This document shows positions 19,496 through 32,534 of a DNA stretch of 64,000 bases, one piece after another. The DNA is from Ochrobactrum sp. CM-21-5. GTDB lineage: Bacteria; Pseudomonadota; Alphaproteobacteria; Rhizobiales; Rhizobiaceae. Within the stretch, counting starts at the first letter, position 1; the number at the start of each line of letters is the position of its first letter. Under the pieces are notes generated by a model. That model did no database searches, was not told where the DNA came from, and saw nothing but the letters and a program-made list of their open reading frames with translations. The stretch covers positions 1,240,001 to 1,304,000 of the forward strand of contig NZ_JACLZJ010000001.1 in NCBI RefSeq assembly GCF_014253075.1, given 5' to 3'. Both the position numbers and the translations under genes were made by a program.

Positions 19496-21172
19496 ATGGC
19501 CCGGTCCAGTAATACGGAACTCGTCTTTCTGCCACTTGGAGGCGTCGGCGAAATCGGCATGAATTTGGCCATGTATGGTTTTGGTCCTGCCGATAACCGT
19601 GAGTGGCTGGTCGTGGATATGGGCGTAAGCTTTGCCGGACCGGAACAGCCCGGCGCCGATCTGATCCTGCCGGATATTCGCTATCTGGAAGCCGTGAAGC
19701 AGAACGTGCGCGGTATTGTCATCACCCATGCCCACGAAGATCATTACGGCGCTCTGCTGGATCTGTGGCCGCGCCTGAACGTGCCGGTATATGCCACGCC
19801 GTTTACGGCCGGGCTTCTGGAAGCCAAGCGCCAGTCGGAGTATAACGCGCCGGAAATCCCGATCACGATCTATAAGGCGGGCGAAAAGTTTGAAATCGGC
19901 CCGTTCAAGGTCGAGGCCATTGCGGTCACCCACTCCATCCCTGAGCCTGTATCACTTGCGATAACCACGCCGCTGGGCACGGTCGTGCATACCGGTGATT
20001 GGAAGATGGACCCGGAACCGGCACTTGGTCCGGTGATCGATGAAGCGCGTTTTCGCGCAATCGGGGATGAAGGCGTATTGGCGCTGATTTGCGATTCGAC
20101 CAATGCCATGCGGGACGGTGAATCTCCTTCGGAACGGCAGGTGGGCGAAAGCCTGCGCGATCTGATCGCAAACGCACGCGGGCGTGTGGCGGTTACATCC
20201 TTCTCGTCCAATGTCGGGCGTATTCGCTCCATCACGGAAGCGGCGCGTGATGCCGGACGGCAGGTGCTGGTTGTCGGACGGTCGATGAAGCGCGCCATTT
20301 CGGTCGCATCCGAACTTGGTTACATGGAAGGCCTGCCGGAATATCTGAGCGAAGAAGATTACGGTTATATTCCGCGTGAAAACGTGGTGATGATCCTGAC
20401 CGGCAGTCAGGGGGAGGCCCGTGCGGCACTTGCCAAGCTGGCGCGCGATGAAATGCGCAGCCTCGCGCTTTCCCCCGGCGATACGGTGATCTTTTCATCC
20501 CGCGCCATACCCGGGAATGAAAAGGCTATTCTCGATATCAAGAACCGCCTGATCGATCGCGGCATCAAGATCATCAGTGACGACGATGCGCTCGTCCATG
20601 TTTCGGGCCATCCACGCCGCAATGAACTGAAACGCATGTATTCGTGGGTTCGTCCGAAGATACTCGTTCCCGTACACGGCGAAGCCGCGCATCTTGTGGC
20701 TCAAGGCTCGCTTGGTGCGACCGAAGGCATCAAGGAAGTCGCGCAGGTGCGTGACGGCGACATGCTGCGTCTCGCTCCGGGCAAGGCCGAGATTATCGAT
20801 GAAGCGCCGGTGGGCCGTATCTACAAGGACGGCAAACTGATCGGCGATGAAGATGAAATCGGCATGGTCGAGCGGCGCAAGCTTGCCTATGTCGGCCATG
20901 TTGCGGTTTCCGTGCTGCTCGATCGCGATTACAAGATTATCGATGAGCCGGATCTGGTTACCTTCGGCGTGCCGGAAGAGGATGCGCAGGGTGATCTCAT
21001 GGAAGACCTGCTTCTCGATGCGGCAATCGAGGCGATCGACAGCATCCCGCGTGCGCGTCGGAAGGACATTGCAGTCGTTCGGGAATCCGTGCGCCGTGCG
21101 GTCCGCGCTGCGGCAAATGAAGCATGGGGCAAAAAGCCGGTGGTGACCGTGTTCCTCAATCGGTTACGTTAA
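19496..21172 (+). CDS. rnj: Ribonuclease J (metallo-beta-lactamase/beta-CASP)
   Basis: 558 residues. A 5'-3' exo- and endoribonuclease for mRNA turnover and rRNA maturation. The metal site HAHEDH is at about residues 78-83, with LPLGGVGEIGMN at the N-terminus. The beta-CASP signature HVSGHPRRNE comes later, and there is a C-terminal domain. Start with AAAGGAAATTTC upstream. It begins a run with the epimerase and DUF1467 genes. Confidence 0.95.
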   Translation: MARSSNTELVFLPLGGVGEIGMNLAMYGFGPADNREWLVVDMGVSFAGPEQPGADLILPDIRYLEAVKQNVRGIVITHAHEDHYGALLDLWPRLNVPVYATPFTAGLLEAKRQSEYNAPEIPITIYKAGEKFEIGPFKVEAIAVTHSIPEPVSLAITTPLGTVVHTGDWKMDPEPALGPVIDEARFRAIGDEGVLALICDSTNAMRDGESPSERQVGESLRDLIANARGRVAVTSFSSNVGRIRSITEAARDAGRQVLVVGRSMKRAISVASELGYMEGLPEYLSEEDYGYIPRENVVMILTGSQGEARAALAKLARDEMRSLALSPGDTVIFSSRAIPGNEKAILDIKNRLIDRGIKIISDDDALVHVSGHPRRNELKRMYSWVRPKILVPVHGEAAHLVAQGSLGATEGIKEVAQVRDGDMLRLAPGKAEIIDEAPVGRIYKDGKLIGDEDEIGMVERRKLAYVGHVAVSVLLDRDYKIIDEPDLVTFGVPEEDAQGDLMEDLLLDAAIEAIDSIPRARRKDIAVVRESVRRAVRAAANEAWGKKPVVTVFLNRLR

Positions 21173-21206
21173 TCAGGTATCTCATGAGCCAGCAGGGGAG
21201 GTGCAT

Positions 21207-21611
21207 ATGCTCGAACGCTTGAACCATGTGGCAATTGCCGTGCCTGACATAGCGGCGGCAGCAGCTCTTTATCGCAGCCAGCTCGGTGCGAAGGTGACGG
21301 CGCCCGAGGCGCTGCCCGAACATGGTGTGACGGTTGTTTTCATCGACGTCGGCAACACCAAGATTGAACTGCTGGAGCCTTTGGGTGAAAACTCGCCCAT
21401 TTCTGCCTTTCTTGAAAAGAACCCATCGGGCGGCATGCATCACCTCTGTTATGAGGTGGCGGATATCATTGCCGCTCGCGACCGTCTCAAGGCGGAGGGT
21501 GCACGTATTCTCGGTGACGGCGAGCCGAAAACCGGTGCGCACGGCAAGCCGGTTCTCTTTCTGCACCCGAAGGATTTTAATGGTACATTGATCGAGCTGG
21601 AGGAGGCGTGA
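21207..21611 (+). CDS. mce: Methylmalonyl-CoA epimerase
   Basis: 134 residues, VOC fold. It interconverts (S)- and (R)-methylmalonyl-CoA in propionyl-CoA catabolism. Metal ligands are expected in LNHVAIAV, GGMHHLCYEV and the C-terminal GTLIELEE. I chose ATG 21207, with GGGGAGG five bases upstream; an in-frame GTG at 21201 overlaps that ribosome site. DUF1467 follows at once. The epimerase's mutase partner is not in the window. Confidence 0.92.
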   Translation: MLERLNHVAIAVPDIAAAAALYRSQLGAKVTAPEALPEHGVTVVFIDVGNTKIELLEPLGENSPISAFLEKNPSGGMHHLCYEVADIIAARDRLKAEGARILGDGEPKTGAHGKPVLFLHPKDFNGTLIELEEA

Positions 21612-21613
21612 AG

Positions 21614-21883
21614 ATGACGATGATTTCGGGGATCGCTATTTACTTCGTTATCTGGTGGATATCGCTTTTTGCACTGTTGCCGATCGGCCTGCGCACGCAG
21701 GCGGAAGAACACGACGTAACGCTCGGCACCGTGGCAAGCGCCCCGGCACGCCCACGCGTTGGCCTTGCATTTTTCCGCACCACCATCGTCGCGACGTTGA
21801 TTTTTGTCCTGTATTATTATCTGACCCAGATCCGCGGCTTTGGCCTCGATGATATTCCGCATTTCTTTCCCGATCTGACATAA
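21614..21883 (+). CDS. DUF1467 family small membrane protein
   Basis: 89 residues with two membrane helices (about 2-25 and 55-75). It matches the alphaproteobacterial DUF1467 pattern: an N-terminal helix with WWISLFALLPIGLRTQ, then a second helix ending YYYL. Function unknown. ATG 21614 lies just after the epimerase stop, with GGAGGAGG as ribosome site. From memory, the order epimerase-DUF1467-proS is conserved in Rhizobiales, which hints at an envelope or metabolic link but proves nothing. Confidence 0.85.
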   Translation: MTMISGIAIYFVIWWISLFALLPIGLRTQAEEHDVTLGTVASAPARPRVGLAFFRTTIVATLIFVLYYYLTQIRGFGLDDIPHFFPDLT

Positions 21884-22109
21884 AACAGTTTTAGGGGCGG
21901 TTTGGACTGAACCGTTAAAGCCGTCCCATTCAGTTTTTCATATATGTTTTGTCCCGTCCGGATGGGATCGGAATTCGGCCCTGCGAACCGGCTTTGCGGA
22001 AAAAGCGATTTCCGTTGCTGAGAAAACGATACCCAGTTGAAACGACGTCCGGGACAGTAAAAGGCACAGCAAACAGCCTGGTATCCTGTCATTCCGCCCG
22101 CTTGAAATC

Positions 22110-22140
22110 GACTGCCTATTTTATAGGCAGTCATTGTTTT
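22110..22140 (+). terminator. Probable terminator after DUF1467
   Basis: GACTGCCTA-tttta-TAGGCAGTC, a perfect 9-bp stem, then ATTGTTTTG. It lies 230 bp past the DUF1467 stop. Confidence 0.6.
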
Positions 22141-22380
22141 GTGCCGTTCTGAAAGACCAATCCACGGTTGAATCAAAAACTGATTATTTTGCCGCAACTG
22201 TTTGAATAAGCAGAAATTTAGCGGGCTAGAATTGACCGCGCCGTGACCCGCCTGCTTTGTGGCGAGCGGAATTGCTTTTTTGGTTCTGGCATGCCTCGGT
22301 TCAGGAGGCACCAGGATAAATCCCATCAAATCAGTGGGTTATCTGTCATCATTGGATGAAGGGAAGCTGAAGGTAGTCGC

Positions 22381-22407
22381 AAAAAAAAAGCAAGGCTTGC
22401 GCCTTGC
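22381..22407 (-). terminator. Strong minus-strand intrinsic terminator
   Basis: Read leftward: GCAAGGC-GCAA-GCCTTGC followed directly by nine T. It is among the cleanest intrinsic terminators in the window, yet no annotated gene is transcribed into it. Confidence 0.85.
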
Positions 22408-22560
22408 CAATAAAATACGCGTTCGATCCGTTTCCGTGTTACCGGCGGCAGCGGTGTTTCGCGCCTGGATCCATCCTCCCAAGACTTTGACCGCGTGAAA
22501 CCAACGGTTTTATTCCGTTGTTGCTCTTATGCTGAAAAAAATAGCGAACTGCACAGCTTT
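22381..22560 (-). ncRNA. Candidate small RNA ending at the 22381 terminator
   Basis: Inferred from the orphan terminator. On the minus strand, GTGACAA and TATTTT (16-bp spacing, near 22540-22568) could form a promoter. The predicted transcript would hold a stem CAACGG-aataaaa-CCGTTG, a GGGAGG followed by ATG that could encode only 11 residues, and the terminator. The boundaries are a guess. It could instead be a leader peptide or the tail of an unseen transcript. Confidence 0.35.
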
Positions 22561-22857
22561 TGTCACCAAAAATCTTTCGTGACGTCATATTTCTTTCGTA
22601 AAATTTCCTAATCCTTGGTGATATATCTGTAATATATTGAAATTGAATGTGATTTTCTCACGATCTTTTTCTACAACCCGTGGCATCCCTATGGCATCTG
22701 TGTCCGCAAGGTCAAAAAGTAGTCAAATTCGCCAGCGGTAAAGCTTTTCCAAGCGGGTTTTCAATAGCGAGATAACCCGATAAGAAACCCGTTAGTTTGC
22801 TTAATTTTTGCCTGATTCTACACGCACTCAGGCATTCTCTCTTGATCGGTGGTCACG

Positions 22858-24186
22858 ATGCGTCTGTCGCGGTACTTTTTGCCCATACTGAAGGAAAATC
22901 CCAAGGAGGCGGAAATCGTCTCCCACCGGCTCATGTTGCGTTCGGGCATGATCCGTCAGCAGTCGGCAGGCATTTACTCCTGGCTGCCGATTGGCCTGAA
23001 GGTCCTGAACAAGGTTTGCGACATCATTCGTGAAGAGCAGAACCGCGCGGGCGCTAACGAAATCCTGATGCCAACCATCCAGTCCGCGGATCTGTGGCGC
23101 GAAAGCGGCCGCTATGATGCGTATGGCAAGGAAATGCTGCGCATCAAGGACCGCCAGGAACGTGAGATGCTGTTCGGTCCGACCAACGAGGAAATGGTTA
23201 CGGATATTTTCCGTTCCTATGTCCGCTCGTACAAGGACCTGCCGCTCAATCTCTATCACATTCAGTGGAAGTTCCGCGATGAAGTGCGTCCGCGTTTCGG
23301 CGTGATGCGCTCGCGCGAGTTTCTGATGAAGGACGCCTATTCGTTCGACCTCGACTATGAGGGCGCGAAGATGGCTTACTACCGTATGTTCGTGTCCTAT
23401 CTGCGCACATTCGCCCGCGTCGGCCTGCAGGCGATCCCGATGCGCGCCGACACGGGCCCGATCGGTGGCGATCTTAGCCATGAATTCATCATTCTGGCCG
23501 AAACCGGCGAAAGCCAGGTCTTTTGCGACCGCGCTTATCTCGATCTCGCCGTGCCGGGCGCAGACACCGATTTCCGCGATGATGAGCAGCTCACCGCTAT
23601 CGTCAAGCGCTGGACGACGCCTTATGCTGCGACCGACGAAATGCACGACGAGGCCGACTGGACCAAGGTGAAGGCGGACGATCAGCTGTCCGCACGCGGC
23701 ATTGAAGTCGGACACATTTTCCATTTCGGCACCAAATATTCCGAACCGATGGGCGCGAAAGTGCAGGGCCCGGACGGCAAGGAACATCTGGTTTCCATGG
23801 GGTCGTACGGCATCGGCCCGTCGCGCCTCGTGGCGGCGGCAATCGAGGCATTCCACGATGACGCAGGTATTATCTGGCCGAAGGCCATCGCACCGTTCGG
23901 CGCGGGTATAGTCAACATGAAGCCGGGTGACGAAGGCTGCGACAGCGTCAGCGAGAAGCTTTATGAAGCGCTGGAAAAGGCCGGTCTGGACCCACTGCTT
24001 GACGACAGGGATGAGCGTCCGGGCGCGAAATTTGCGACCATGGATCTGATCGGCCTGCCCACGCAGGTGATCGTCGGTCCGCGCGGCGTTGCCGCTGGCG
24101 AAGTCGAGATCAAGGACCGCAAGACCGGCGAGCGCCAGAATCTCACGGTCGAGGCCGCTATCAACATGCTGACGGCTGAAGCATGA
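22858..24186 (+). CDS. proS: Prolyl-tRNA synthetase, short (alphaproteobacterial) form
   Basis: 442 residues, class II aminoacyl-tRNA synthetase. Motif 2 ([21 protein letters not shown]) and motif 3 ([16 protein letters not shown]) are clear. It lacks the ~180-residue editing insertion of the E. coli enzyme, as usual in alphaproteobacteria. Start [15 protein letters not shown] at 22858; an in-frame ATG nine bases earlier is less typical. Its end overlaps lolC (ATGA). Confidence 0.96.
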   Translation: MRLSRYFLPILKENPKEAEIVSHRLMLRSGMIRQQSAGIYSWLPIGLKVLNKVCDIIREEQNRAGANEILMPTIQSADLWRESGRYDAYGKEMLRIKDRQEREMLFGPTNEEMVTDIFRSYVRSYKDLPLNLYHIQWKFRDEVRPRFGVMRSREFLMKDAYSFDLDYEGAKMAYYRMFVSYLRTFARVGLQAIPMRADTGPIGGDLSHEFIILAETGESQVFCDRAYLDLAVPGADTDFRDDEQLTAIVKRWTTPYAATDEMHDEADWTKVKADDQLSARGIEVGHIFHFGTKYSEPMGAKVQGPDGKEHLVSMGSYGIGPSRLVAAAIEAFHDDAGIIWPKAIAPFGAGIVNMKPGDEGCDSVSEKLYEALEKAGLDPLLDDRDERPGAKFATMDLIGLPTQVIVGPRGVAAGEVEIKDRKTGERQNLTVEAAINMLTAEA

Positions 24187-25499
24187 GCAACGCGGCGGCA
24201 GCAAAGTCCGAGGGTAAGGCCAAGGCAGCCATGAAGGCTCCGAAATCCGGCCCGTTCTCGGCCTTCGAACGGATGATCGCATGGCGATATCTGCGTGCGC
24301 GTCGCCGCGAAACATTTATTTCGGTGATTGCAGGCTTCTCCTTCACCGGCATTATGCTGGGTGTGGCGACGCTTATTATCGTGATGGCGGTGATGAACGG
24401 TTTTCGTGCCGAACTCCTCACCCGCATTCTCGGGATAAACGGTCATCTCATCATGCAGCCGATCGACCGTCCGCTTGACGATTATGCCGATCTCATCACA
24501 CGCATCGATGGCATTTCAGGTGTGAAATTCGCCATTCCGGTGGTGGAGGGACAGGCGCTGGTTCAGGGCAATGTGGGTGCGGGTACCGGGGCACTGGTGC
24601 GCGGGCTGCGCGAAGAGGACCTCGACAAGCTGAAGCTCGTATCCGGCAATATCCGTCAGGGAACCCTTGCCGGCTTCGATCAGAGCGGCGGCGTCGCAAT
24701 CGGCACGCGCATGGCGGAAAGCCTCGGCCTTTCCATCGGCGACACCCTGCGCGTCATTTCGCCGGACGGGGATGTGACCCCGTTTGGCGTGAACCCGCGG
24801 GTCAAAGCCTATCCGGTCGTGGCGATTTTCGAGATCGGCATGTCCGAATATGATGCATCCATCGTCATGATGCCGCTTTCCGAGGCGCAGCTCTTCTTCA
24901 ATCAGGAGGGCAAGGTACAGTCGCTGGAAATCTTCATCGATAATCCCGACAAGGTGGATGCGATGCGTGCGCCGGTGGAGGAGGTGGCGGCACGCCAGCT
25001 TTCACTGGTCGACTGGCGCCAGCGCAACCAGACTTTCTTCTCGGCCTTGGAGGTCGAGCGCAACGTGATGTTCATGATCCTCACGCTGATCGTGCTCGTG
25101 GCCGCGCTCAACATCATTTCCGGCCTTATCATGCTGGTGAAGGACAAGGGCCACGACATTGCAATTCTGCGTACGATGGGTGCGACGCGGGGTGCGGTGA
25201 TGCGCATATTCCTTATGACAGGCGCCGCCATAGGCGTTACCGGTACAATCGCCGGGGTCATACTGGGCGTGGTTGTGTGTCTCAATGTCGAGCGCATCCG
25301 CGAGTTCTTTTCCTGGCTCTCAGGCACGACGCTGTTCAATCCGGAACTTTATTTCCTCAGCCAGCTTCCAGCGAAGATGGATCCCGGCGAGACGATTTCC
25401 GTCATTATCATGGCGCTGGTGCTCTCGTTTGTGGCTACCATTTTCCCGGCCTGGCGTGCAGCCAAGCTCGATCCGGTCGAAGCATTGAGGTATGAATAA
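24183..25499 (+). CDS. lolC: Lipoprotein-releasing ABC transporter permease (LolC/LolE type)
   Basis: 438 residues. The permease extracts outer-membrane lipoproteins from the inner membrane. About four helices: one near 45-70, then three in the C-terminal third, with a large periplasmic MacB-like domain between. Motifs: [26 protein letters not shown] (conserved N-terminal part) and [18 protein letters not shown] at the end. A single permease gene pairs with lolD here, so it probably acts as a homodimer (LolF-like) rather than LolC+LolE. The LolF-like inference is mine. Confidence 0.93.
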   Translation: MSNAAAAKSEGKAKAAMKAPKSGPFSAFERMIAWRYLRARRRETFISVIAGFSFTGIMLGVATLIIVMAVMNGFRAELLTRILGINGHLIMQPIDRPLDDYADLITRIDGISGVKFAIPVVEGQALVQGNVGAGTGALVRGLREEDLDKLKLVSGNIRQGTLAGFDQSGGVAIGTRMAESLGLSIGDTLRVISPDGDVTPFGVNPRVKAYPVVAIFEIGMSEYDASIVMMPLSEAQLFFNQEGKVQSLEIFIDNPDKVDAMRAPVEEVAARQLSLVDWRQRNQTFFSALEVERNVMFMILTLIVLVAALNIISGLIMLVKDKGHDIAILRTMGATRGAVMRIFLMTGAAIGVTGTIAGVILGVVVCLNVERIREFFSWLSGTTLFNPELYFLSQLPAKMDPGETISVIIMALVLSFVATIFPAWRAAKLDPVEALRYE

Positions 25500-26182
25500 T
25501 GGCGGCTGAGCCCATTTTGAAACTGGAGCGCGTCGGCCGGGCATATAACGAGGTCAACCGCGAACTGGTTATCCTCAAGGATGCCGACTTCACCTTGCGG
25601 CGTGGTGAAATGGTGGCGCTGGTGGCTCCATCCGGTGCGGGAAAATCCACGCTGCTCCACACTGCGGGACTGCTGGAACGACCGGATAGCGGCAATGTCA
25701 TTCTGGACGGGCGCTCGTGTAGCGCGCTGTCTGACGACGAACGCACTGCGATCCGCCGCAACGATATCGGCTTCGTCTATCAGTTCCATCACCTGCTGCC
25801 GGAGTTTTCCGCACTGGAAAATGTCATGATGCCACAGATGATCCGGGGTCTTTCCAGACCGGCGGCGTCCGAGCGGGCGCAGCAGCTTCTCGATTATATG
25901 AAAATCGGCAAGCGGGCCAGCCATCGACCGTCTGAACTGTCCGGCGGCGAGCAGCAGCGTGTCGCCATAGCGCGCGCGGTTGCCAACGCGCCGCTTGTGC
26001 TTCTGGCCGACGAACCGACGGGAAATCTCGATCCGACGACCTCTTCCTATGTCTTCGGAGCGCTTGAGGCGCTGGTGCGTCAGTCCGGTCTCGCGGCGCT
26101 CATTGCGACCCATAATCACGAACTGGCCCGTCGCATGGACCGTCGCGTGACATTGCAGGAAGGCAAGGTTGTCGACGTCTGA
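25499..26182 (+). CDS. lolD: Lipoprotein-releasing ABC transporter ATPase
   Basis: 227 residues, cytoplasmic ATPase of the Lol exporter. Walker [11 protein letters not shown]-loop region, signature [14 protein letters not shown], Walker [13 protein letters not shown] and the H-loop ATHNH. The start codon overlaps the permease stop (TAATG), so the two are coupled. A good terminator follows at 26227. Confidence 0.96.
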   Translation: MAAEPILKLERVGRAYNEVNRELVILKDADFTLRRGEMVALVAPSGAGKSTLLHTAGLLERPDSGNVILDGRSCSALSDDERTAIRRNDIGFVYQFHHLLPEFSALENVMMPQMIRGLSRPAASERAQQLLDYMKIGKRASHRPSELSGGEQQRVAIARAVANAPLVLLADEPTGNLDPTTSSYVFGALEALVRQSGLAALIATHNHELARRMDRRVTLQEGKVVDV

Positions 26183-26226
26183 TTGACGTCGCTTGTCATA
26201 GCTCTTTCCAGGTTCTGATCTTTTGA

Positions 26227-26260
26227 AGCCGCAGGCGCTGATGTGCCTGCGGCTTTATAT
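26227..26260 (+). terminator. Intrinsic terminator after lolD
   Basis: AGCCGCAGGC-gctgatgt-GCCTGCGGCT, a perfect 10-bp stem, followed by TTATATTC. Confidence 0.8.
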
Positions 26261-26367
26261 TCATTATTCGTAAACCTTAAACAAAGCAGCGCCGCAGTTC
26301 CTGTGTTGACATGAGAACAAAACTGGAACAATATGAAAACATAAGTGAACAAAGAGGAGTTTAATCC

Positions 26368-26454
26368 ATGACCGATCTCGTCCACGACGTTTTGTCTTTC
26401 ATCTCGGTAAGCCTGTTTATCGCAACATTCGCCATATGGGTCAGTGCTATCTGA
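26368..26454 (+). CDS. 28-residue membrane peptide, unknown function
   Basis: ATG preceded by AAAGAGGAG at ideal spacing. The product is an acidic start (MTDLVHDV) followed by one hydrophobic helix (about residues 9-27, FISVSLFIATFAIWVSAI). It lies alone between the lolD terminator and dnaE. No family recognised. Resembles other tiny regulatory membrane peptides in form only. Confidence 0.55.
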   Translation: MTDLVHDVLSFISVSLFIATFAIWVSAI

Positions 26455-26725
26455 AAGACCCGCGCCGGTTCTTCTGTGAACCCGCGCAAGCAAGGCGATA
26501 GTCGCTCTGGACATCGCCGCCGCATTCCCCGAAACTAACCGAAGAGGGCGATAAGAGTCGCCCGCCGCAATCAGGCATCGCCCCATGCTGGCATGGGGAG
26601 GACCAATACTGTTTGGGCGTCCCGCCCGCAGTGGTCCGCGTCGGATAGGCGATTTGGAAAGGCTTGGCACGGCTCCGACAATTCCGTTGAAACGGGAGCC
26701 GTTCTGGATTGATCGGGGTATGAGA

Positions 26726-30217
<3,492 letters not shown>

Positions 30218-30711
30218 TCTGAAACCAGACCGATGACGCTGGGACGTTTCGTACTTACCCGTTTTCCTGCTTGTATCTTTCAAGGCCGTCTGAAGGTTGC
30301 GGCCATCGCATGGGAGCTTGGAGTGCGATATGCGCGGGCTGGCAACGGGCCTGAACTGAAGGACGGCAACAGCCTTCACGTGTCGTTCGTGTGCGTCTCC
30401 AGATATCGTGCGTGGCAATTAAGGCGAACACATTTTTGACAAGGTTTCAGACCCGAAACGCGTGAGAGAACGTATTTAAGCGTGTTTTTGCGTGCAGTTC
30501 GCACGTTTTACACCGCTTAAACTGTGTCAATTTCATGTGCAAGGCGTCAAAAACATGGCCAAAAAGCATCATTTTGATGTCTTTCGCCGATTGTGGACGA
30601 CCGTCATCGGCCTTTGGTTTGCAATTCCGTTGCAGACAAACTGGAACTTCCGCTGCTGCGAGGCGTTTTGTTTTCCCGTAAGCGGAGATGCAAAAGTGAA
30701 GGAGGCGGACC
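30218..30711. other. Gap between dnaE and the DUF3008 gene
   Basis: About 490 bp. Apart from the EcfG-type promoter at 30643-30667 I see no gene here. Short frames present have no ribosome sites or recognisable families. No clear dnaE terminator was found. Confidence 0.45.
30643..30667 (+). promoter_or_regulatory. EcfG-type (general stress sigma factor) promoter
   Basis: GGAAC at 30643-30647, exactly 16 bp, then CGTT at 30664-30667. This is the known consensus of alphaproteobacterial EcfG/RpoE general-stress promoters. It lies 44 bp upstream of the DUF3008 gene, a placement fit for its transcription start. Confidence 0.7.
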
Positions 30712-30909
30712 ATGCCTGCCAGGTCACAAGCCCAGCAGAAAGCTGCTGGCGCGGCACTCGCCGCCAAGCGCGGCGAAATCAAAAAGAGCGAGCTTTTCGG
30801 AGCATCGAAGGAAATGTATGAATCGATGACCGAGACGGAACTGGAAGAGTTTGCGGAGACAAGACGCAAGGGCTTGCCCGATCATGTCTCCGACAAGAAG
30901 ACCTCCTGA
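30712..30909 (+). CDS. DUF3008 family small basic protein, probable stress gene
   Basis: 65 residues. Pattern of DUF3008: N-terminal QAQQKAAGAALAAKRGEI, then a central SKEMYESMTETELEEFAETRRKG ending in a short charged tail. Strong ribosome site AAGGAGG seven bases before ATG. An EcfG-type promoter is just upstream, so the gene is probably induced in the general stress response or stationary phase. Molecular function unknown; the small charged protein looks soluble. Confidence 0.85.
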   Translation: MPARSQAQQKAAGAALAAKRGEIKKSELFGASKEMYESMTETELEEFAETRRKGLPDHVSDKKTS

Positions 30910-30964
30910 TTTGGGATCAGAGGCTGGCGAGCGCTGCCTTCACAGGCCCGCCAGGGGAGAAAGC

Positions 30965-31390
30965 TTAGTTCGAAGCTTTGCTGGGAACCAGTTCGATGGC
31001 TTTCAGTTTGCCGCCGGAGATGCCGCAACGCAGCGTGATGGTGTCCCATTGGGTGCTGCCGTTTTTCACGCGTGCTTCGCCGGGCACGGCAATGACAGCC
31101 GATACTCTGCGCGGATCCCGCGCACTGAACTTTGACGACTTACTGTTTGTTTTTGCAGCAGAAATGTCGTCTTTTGTGAAGCCGAGACGATCATACTTCC
31201 TGCTCTTCTTTATATAATCATAGGCGCTGGCAATGCAGTTCGCGATTTGCGGTGATGCGCCCTGATCCTTTACGAGGGTCTGATAGTTTCCTGTGAAATT
31301 CTTTGAATGCTTTGGAACCGCGTCTGCATGGGCAACAGCGGCAAAGCCAATAGCGAAAATAGCGGAAAGTATAAATTTGGTCGATTTCAT
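30965..31390 (-). CDS. Small secreted protein, possibly BspC-like
   Basis: 141 residues. A signal peptide (FILSAIFAIGFAAVAHADA) is followed by a basic, soluble domain with two cysteines (NCIASAYDYI and LRCGISGGKL) that may form a disulfide. I chose ATG 31390, with AAGGA seven bases upstream, over an in-frame GTG just before it. Ends with IELVPSK. From memory of gene order, the Brucella abortus homologue here may be the type IV secretion substrate BspC; I could not verify this. Otherwise a hypothetical periplasmic protein. Confidence 0.75.
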   Translation of the reverse strand: MKSTKFILSAIFAIGFAAVAHADAVPKHSKNFTGNYQTLVKDQGASPQIANCIASAYDYIKKSRKYDRLGFTKDDISAAKTNSKSSKFSARDPRRVSAVIAVPGEARVKNGSTQWDTITLRCGISGGKLKAIELVPSKASN

Positions 31391-31514
31391 GTCCACGTCC
31401 TTCTGAAAAAACCGTCGCTTGTAAATGCGCGGCGGGATTGAATCGATAATACTTGATCAGCTTACAATGCCGATTTGGATTTTTTTATGAATATCCAACG
31501 CTTACGATGATATC

Positions 31515-32534
31515 TTACTGGCAAATTCGAGCAAGACAGGATTTTCCGTGGCACCCTTGATCGAGATGCATATTGGTGCGATGCGCGGCGTCACCATCCG
31601 GGCCGATGACGGTCATGAAGAGTTTGCAGCTTGCACGGTGGACGTCGCGCCAGAATGTCTTTTCCTTGTCCGGTCCATTCCAGCCGCTTGCAAGCTCGGT
31701 TTTGCTGCCGTCCGAAAATGTAAATGACATAATGTCGAGCGCATTGGCGAAAGCGTGCTCGGATACACGCCCGGTGGAAGCTCCATTGACCTTTCGGCAT
31801 TGATAATCCGACCCTGTGCCGATTTCGGTGATTCTGACATTGGAACCATAGCTGTCTGTCGCCGCTTTCTTCACGTTCTCGCTCCATTGGGCGAGCGACA
31901 CCGCCATGGCACAGTTGATCGTGATCGGATTGGCGAATTTCAATGGCTCGTCCTTTCCGATCGCTGTGAGTGAAAGCGGAGAGTGGGCACCGCATTGCGC
32001 GCCGTCTTTGATGGGCGGCAGCAGTACACCCTCGACATCTCCAGAAATCAGTGCCGGGCAGGCAACCTGATAAATGCGTTCTTCCTTCTCCGGTCGCGCC
32101 TGTTCTGAAGGTTTTGACTTTTCGTCCATCGGTTGCGGCGGGTTGGGCTTCTCTGCTGGTGGCGCTGGCTTATGCGTCGGGGCGGGCGGCTCGTCAGGCG
32201 AAACGGCTGGTACGGCCTCGTCTTTCTGTGCGTGCTCCGGGCGCGGTGCCGGAGTGGGGACAGGTATGGCAGCCGGCGGATTTGCCCTGGCCTCCGGTTT
32301 TTGAGCAGCGCTGCTCTTCCGTTTCACAGCCGGCGGTTTGCTGCCTTGCTTCGCCGCGGACCGTTTGCGGTGACGCTGTGTTTTTTGCGCGTCGCGTTTC
32401 AACAGATTTTCAATAAAGGTTTGCGCCTGGGTGGGGGCAGGACCAAAGCCTGTTTCATTCGATAGCATGAAGACGCAAAGAGTAGCGAAAGCGACAATCA
32501 GGAAGTTCCGGAAGGGAGGAAAAGGCAAAGCCAT
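31515..32534 (-). CDS. Extensin-like family protein (putative periplasmic peptidase)
   Basis: 339 residues. An N-terminal hydrophobic segment (about 10-25) is followed by a Pro/Lys/Ala-rich spacer (about 50-150), then a C-terminal extensin-like domain. That domain contains TGSDYQCRKVNG, SEHAFANALDI and HRTNMHLDQG, a His/Asp pattern reminiscent of M15 D,D-peptidases and of murein endopeptidases of this family. It probably acts on peptidoglycan or binds it in the periplasm. Divergent from rpsD. Confidence 0.88.
   Translation of the reverse strand: MALPFPPFRNFLIVAFATLCVFMLSNETGFGPAPTQAQTFIENLLKRDAQKTQRHRKRSAAKQGSKPPAVKRKSSAAQKPEARANPPAAIPVPTPAPRPEHAQKDEAVPAVSPDEPPAPTHKPAPPAEKPNPPQPMDEKSKPSEQARPEKEERIYQVACPALISGDVEGVLLPPIKDGAQCGAHSPLSLTAIGKDEPLKFANPITINCAMAVSLAQWSENVKKAATDSYGSNVRITEIGTGSDYQCRKVNGASTGRVSEHAFANALDIMSFTFSDGSKTELASGWNGPDKEKTFWRDVHRASCKLFMTVIGPDGDAAHRTNMHLDQGCHGKSCLARICQ

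Larger units (their letters stand above)
21884..22857. other. Long gap between DUF1467 and proS with two opposed terminators
   Basis: 974 bp without a convincing protein gene. A plus-strand hairpin at 22110-22140 probably ends the rnj-mce-DUF1467 transcript. A very clear minus-strand terminator at 22381-22407 implies a leftward transcript starting somewhere in 22420-22850. The region 22540-22700 is AT-rich. Short frames here lack family signals. Confidence 0.6.

Noticed and set aside
22259..22498. 79-codon plus-strand frame in the DUF1467-proS gap
   Set aside because: No ribosome site or family, and it runs through the minus-strand terminator hairpin.
22828..24315. 495-codon minus-strand frame opposite proS
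   Set aside because: Complete overlap with proS on the opposite strand; no support.
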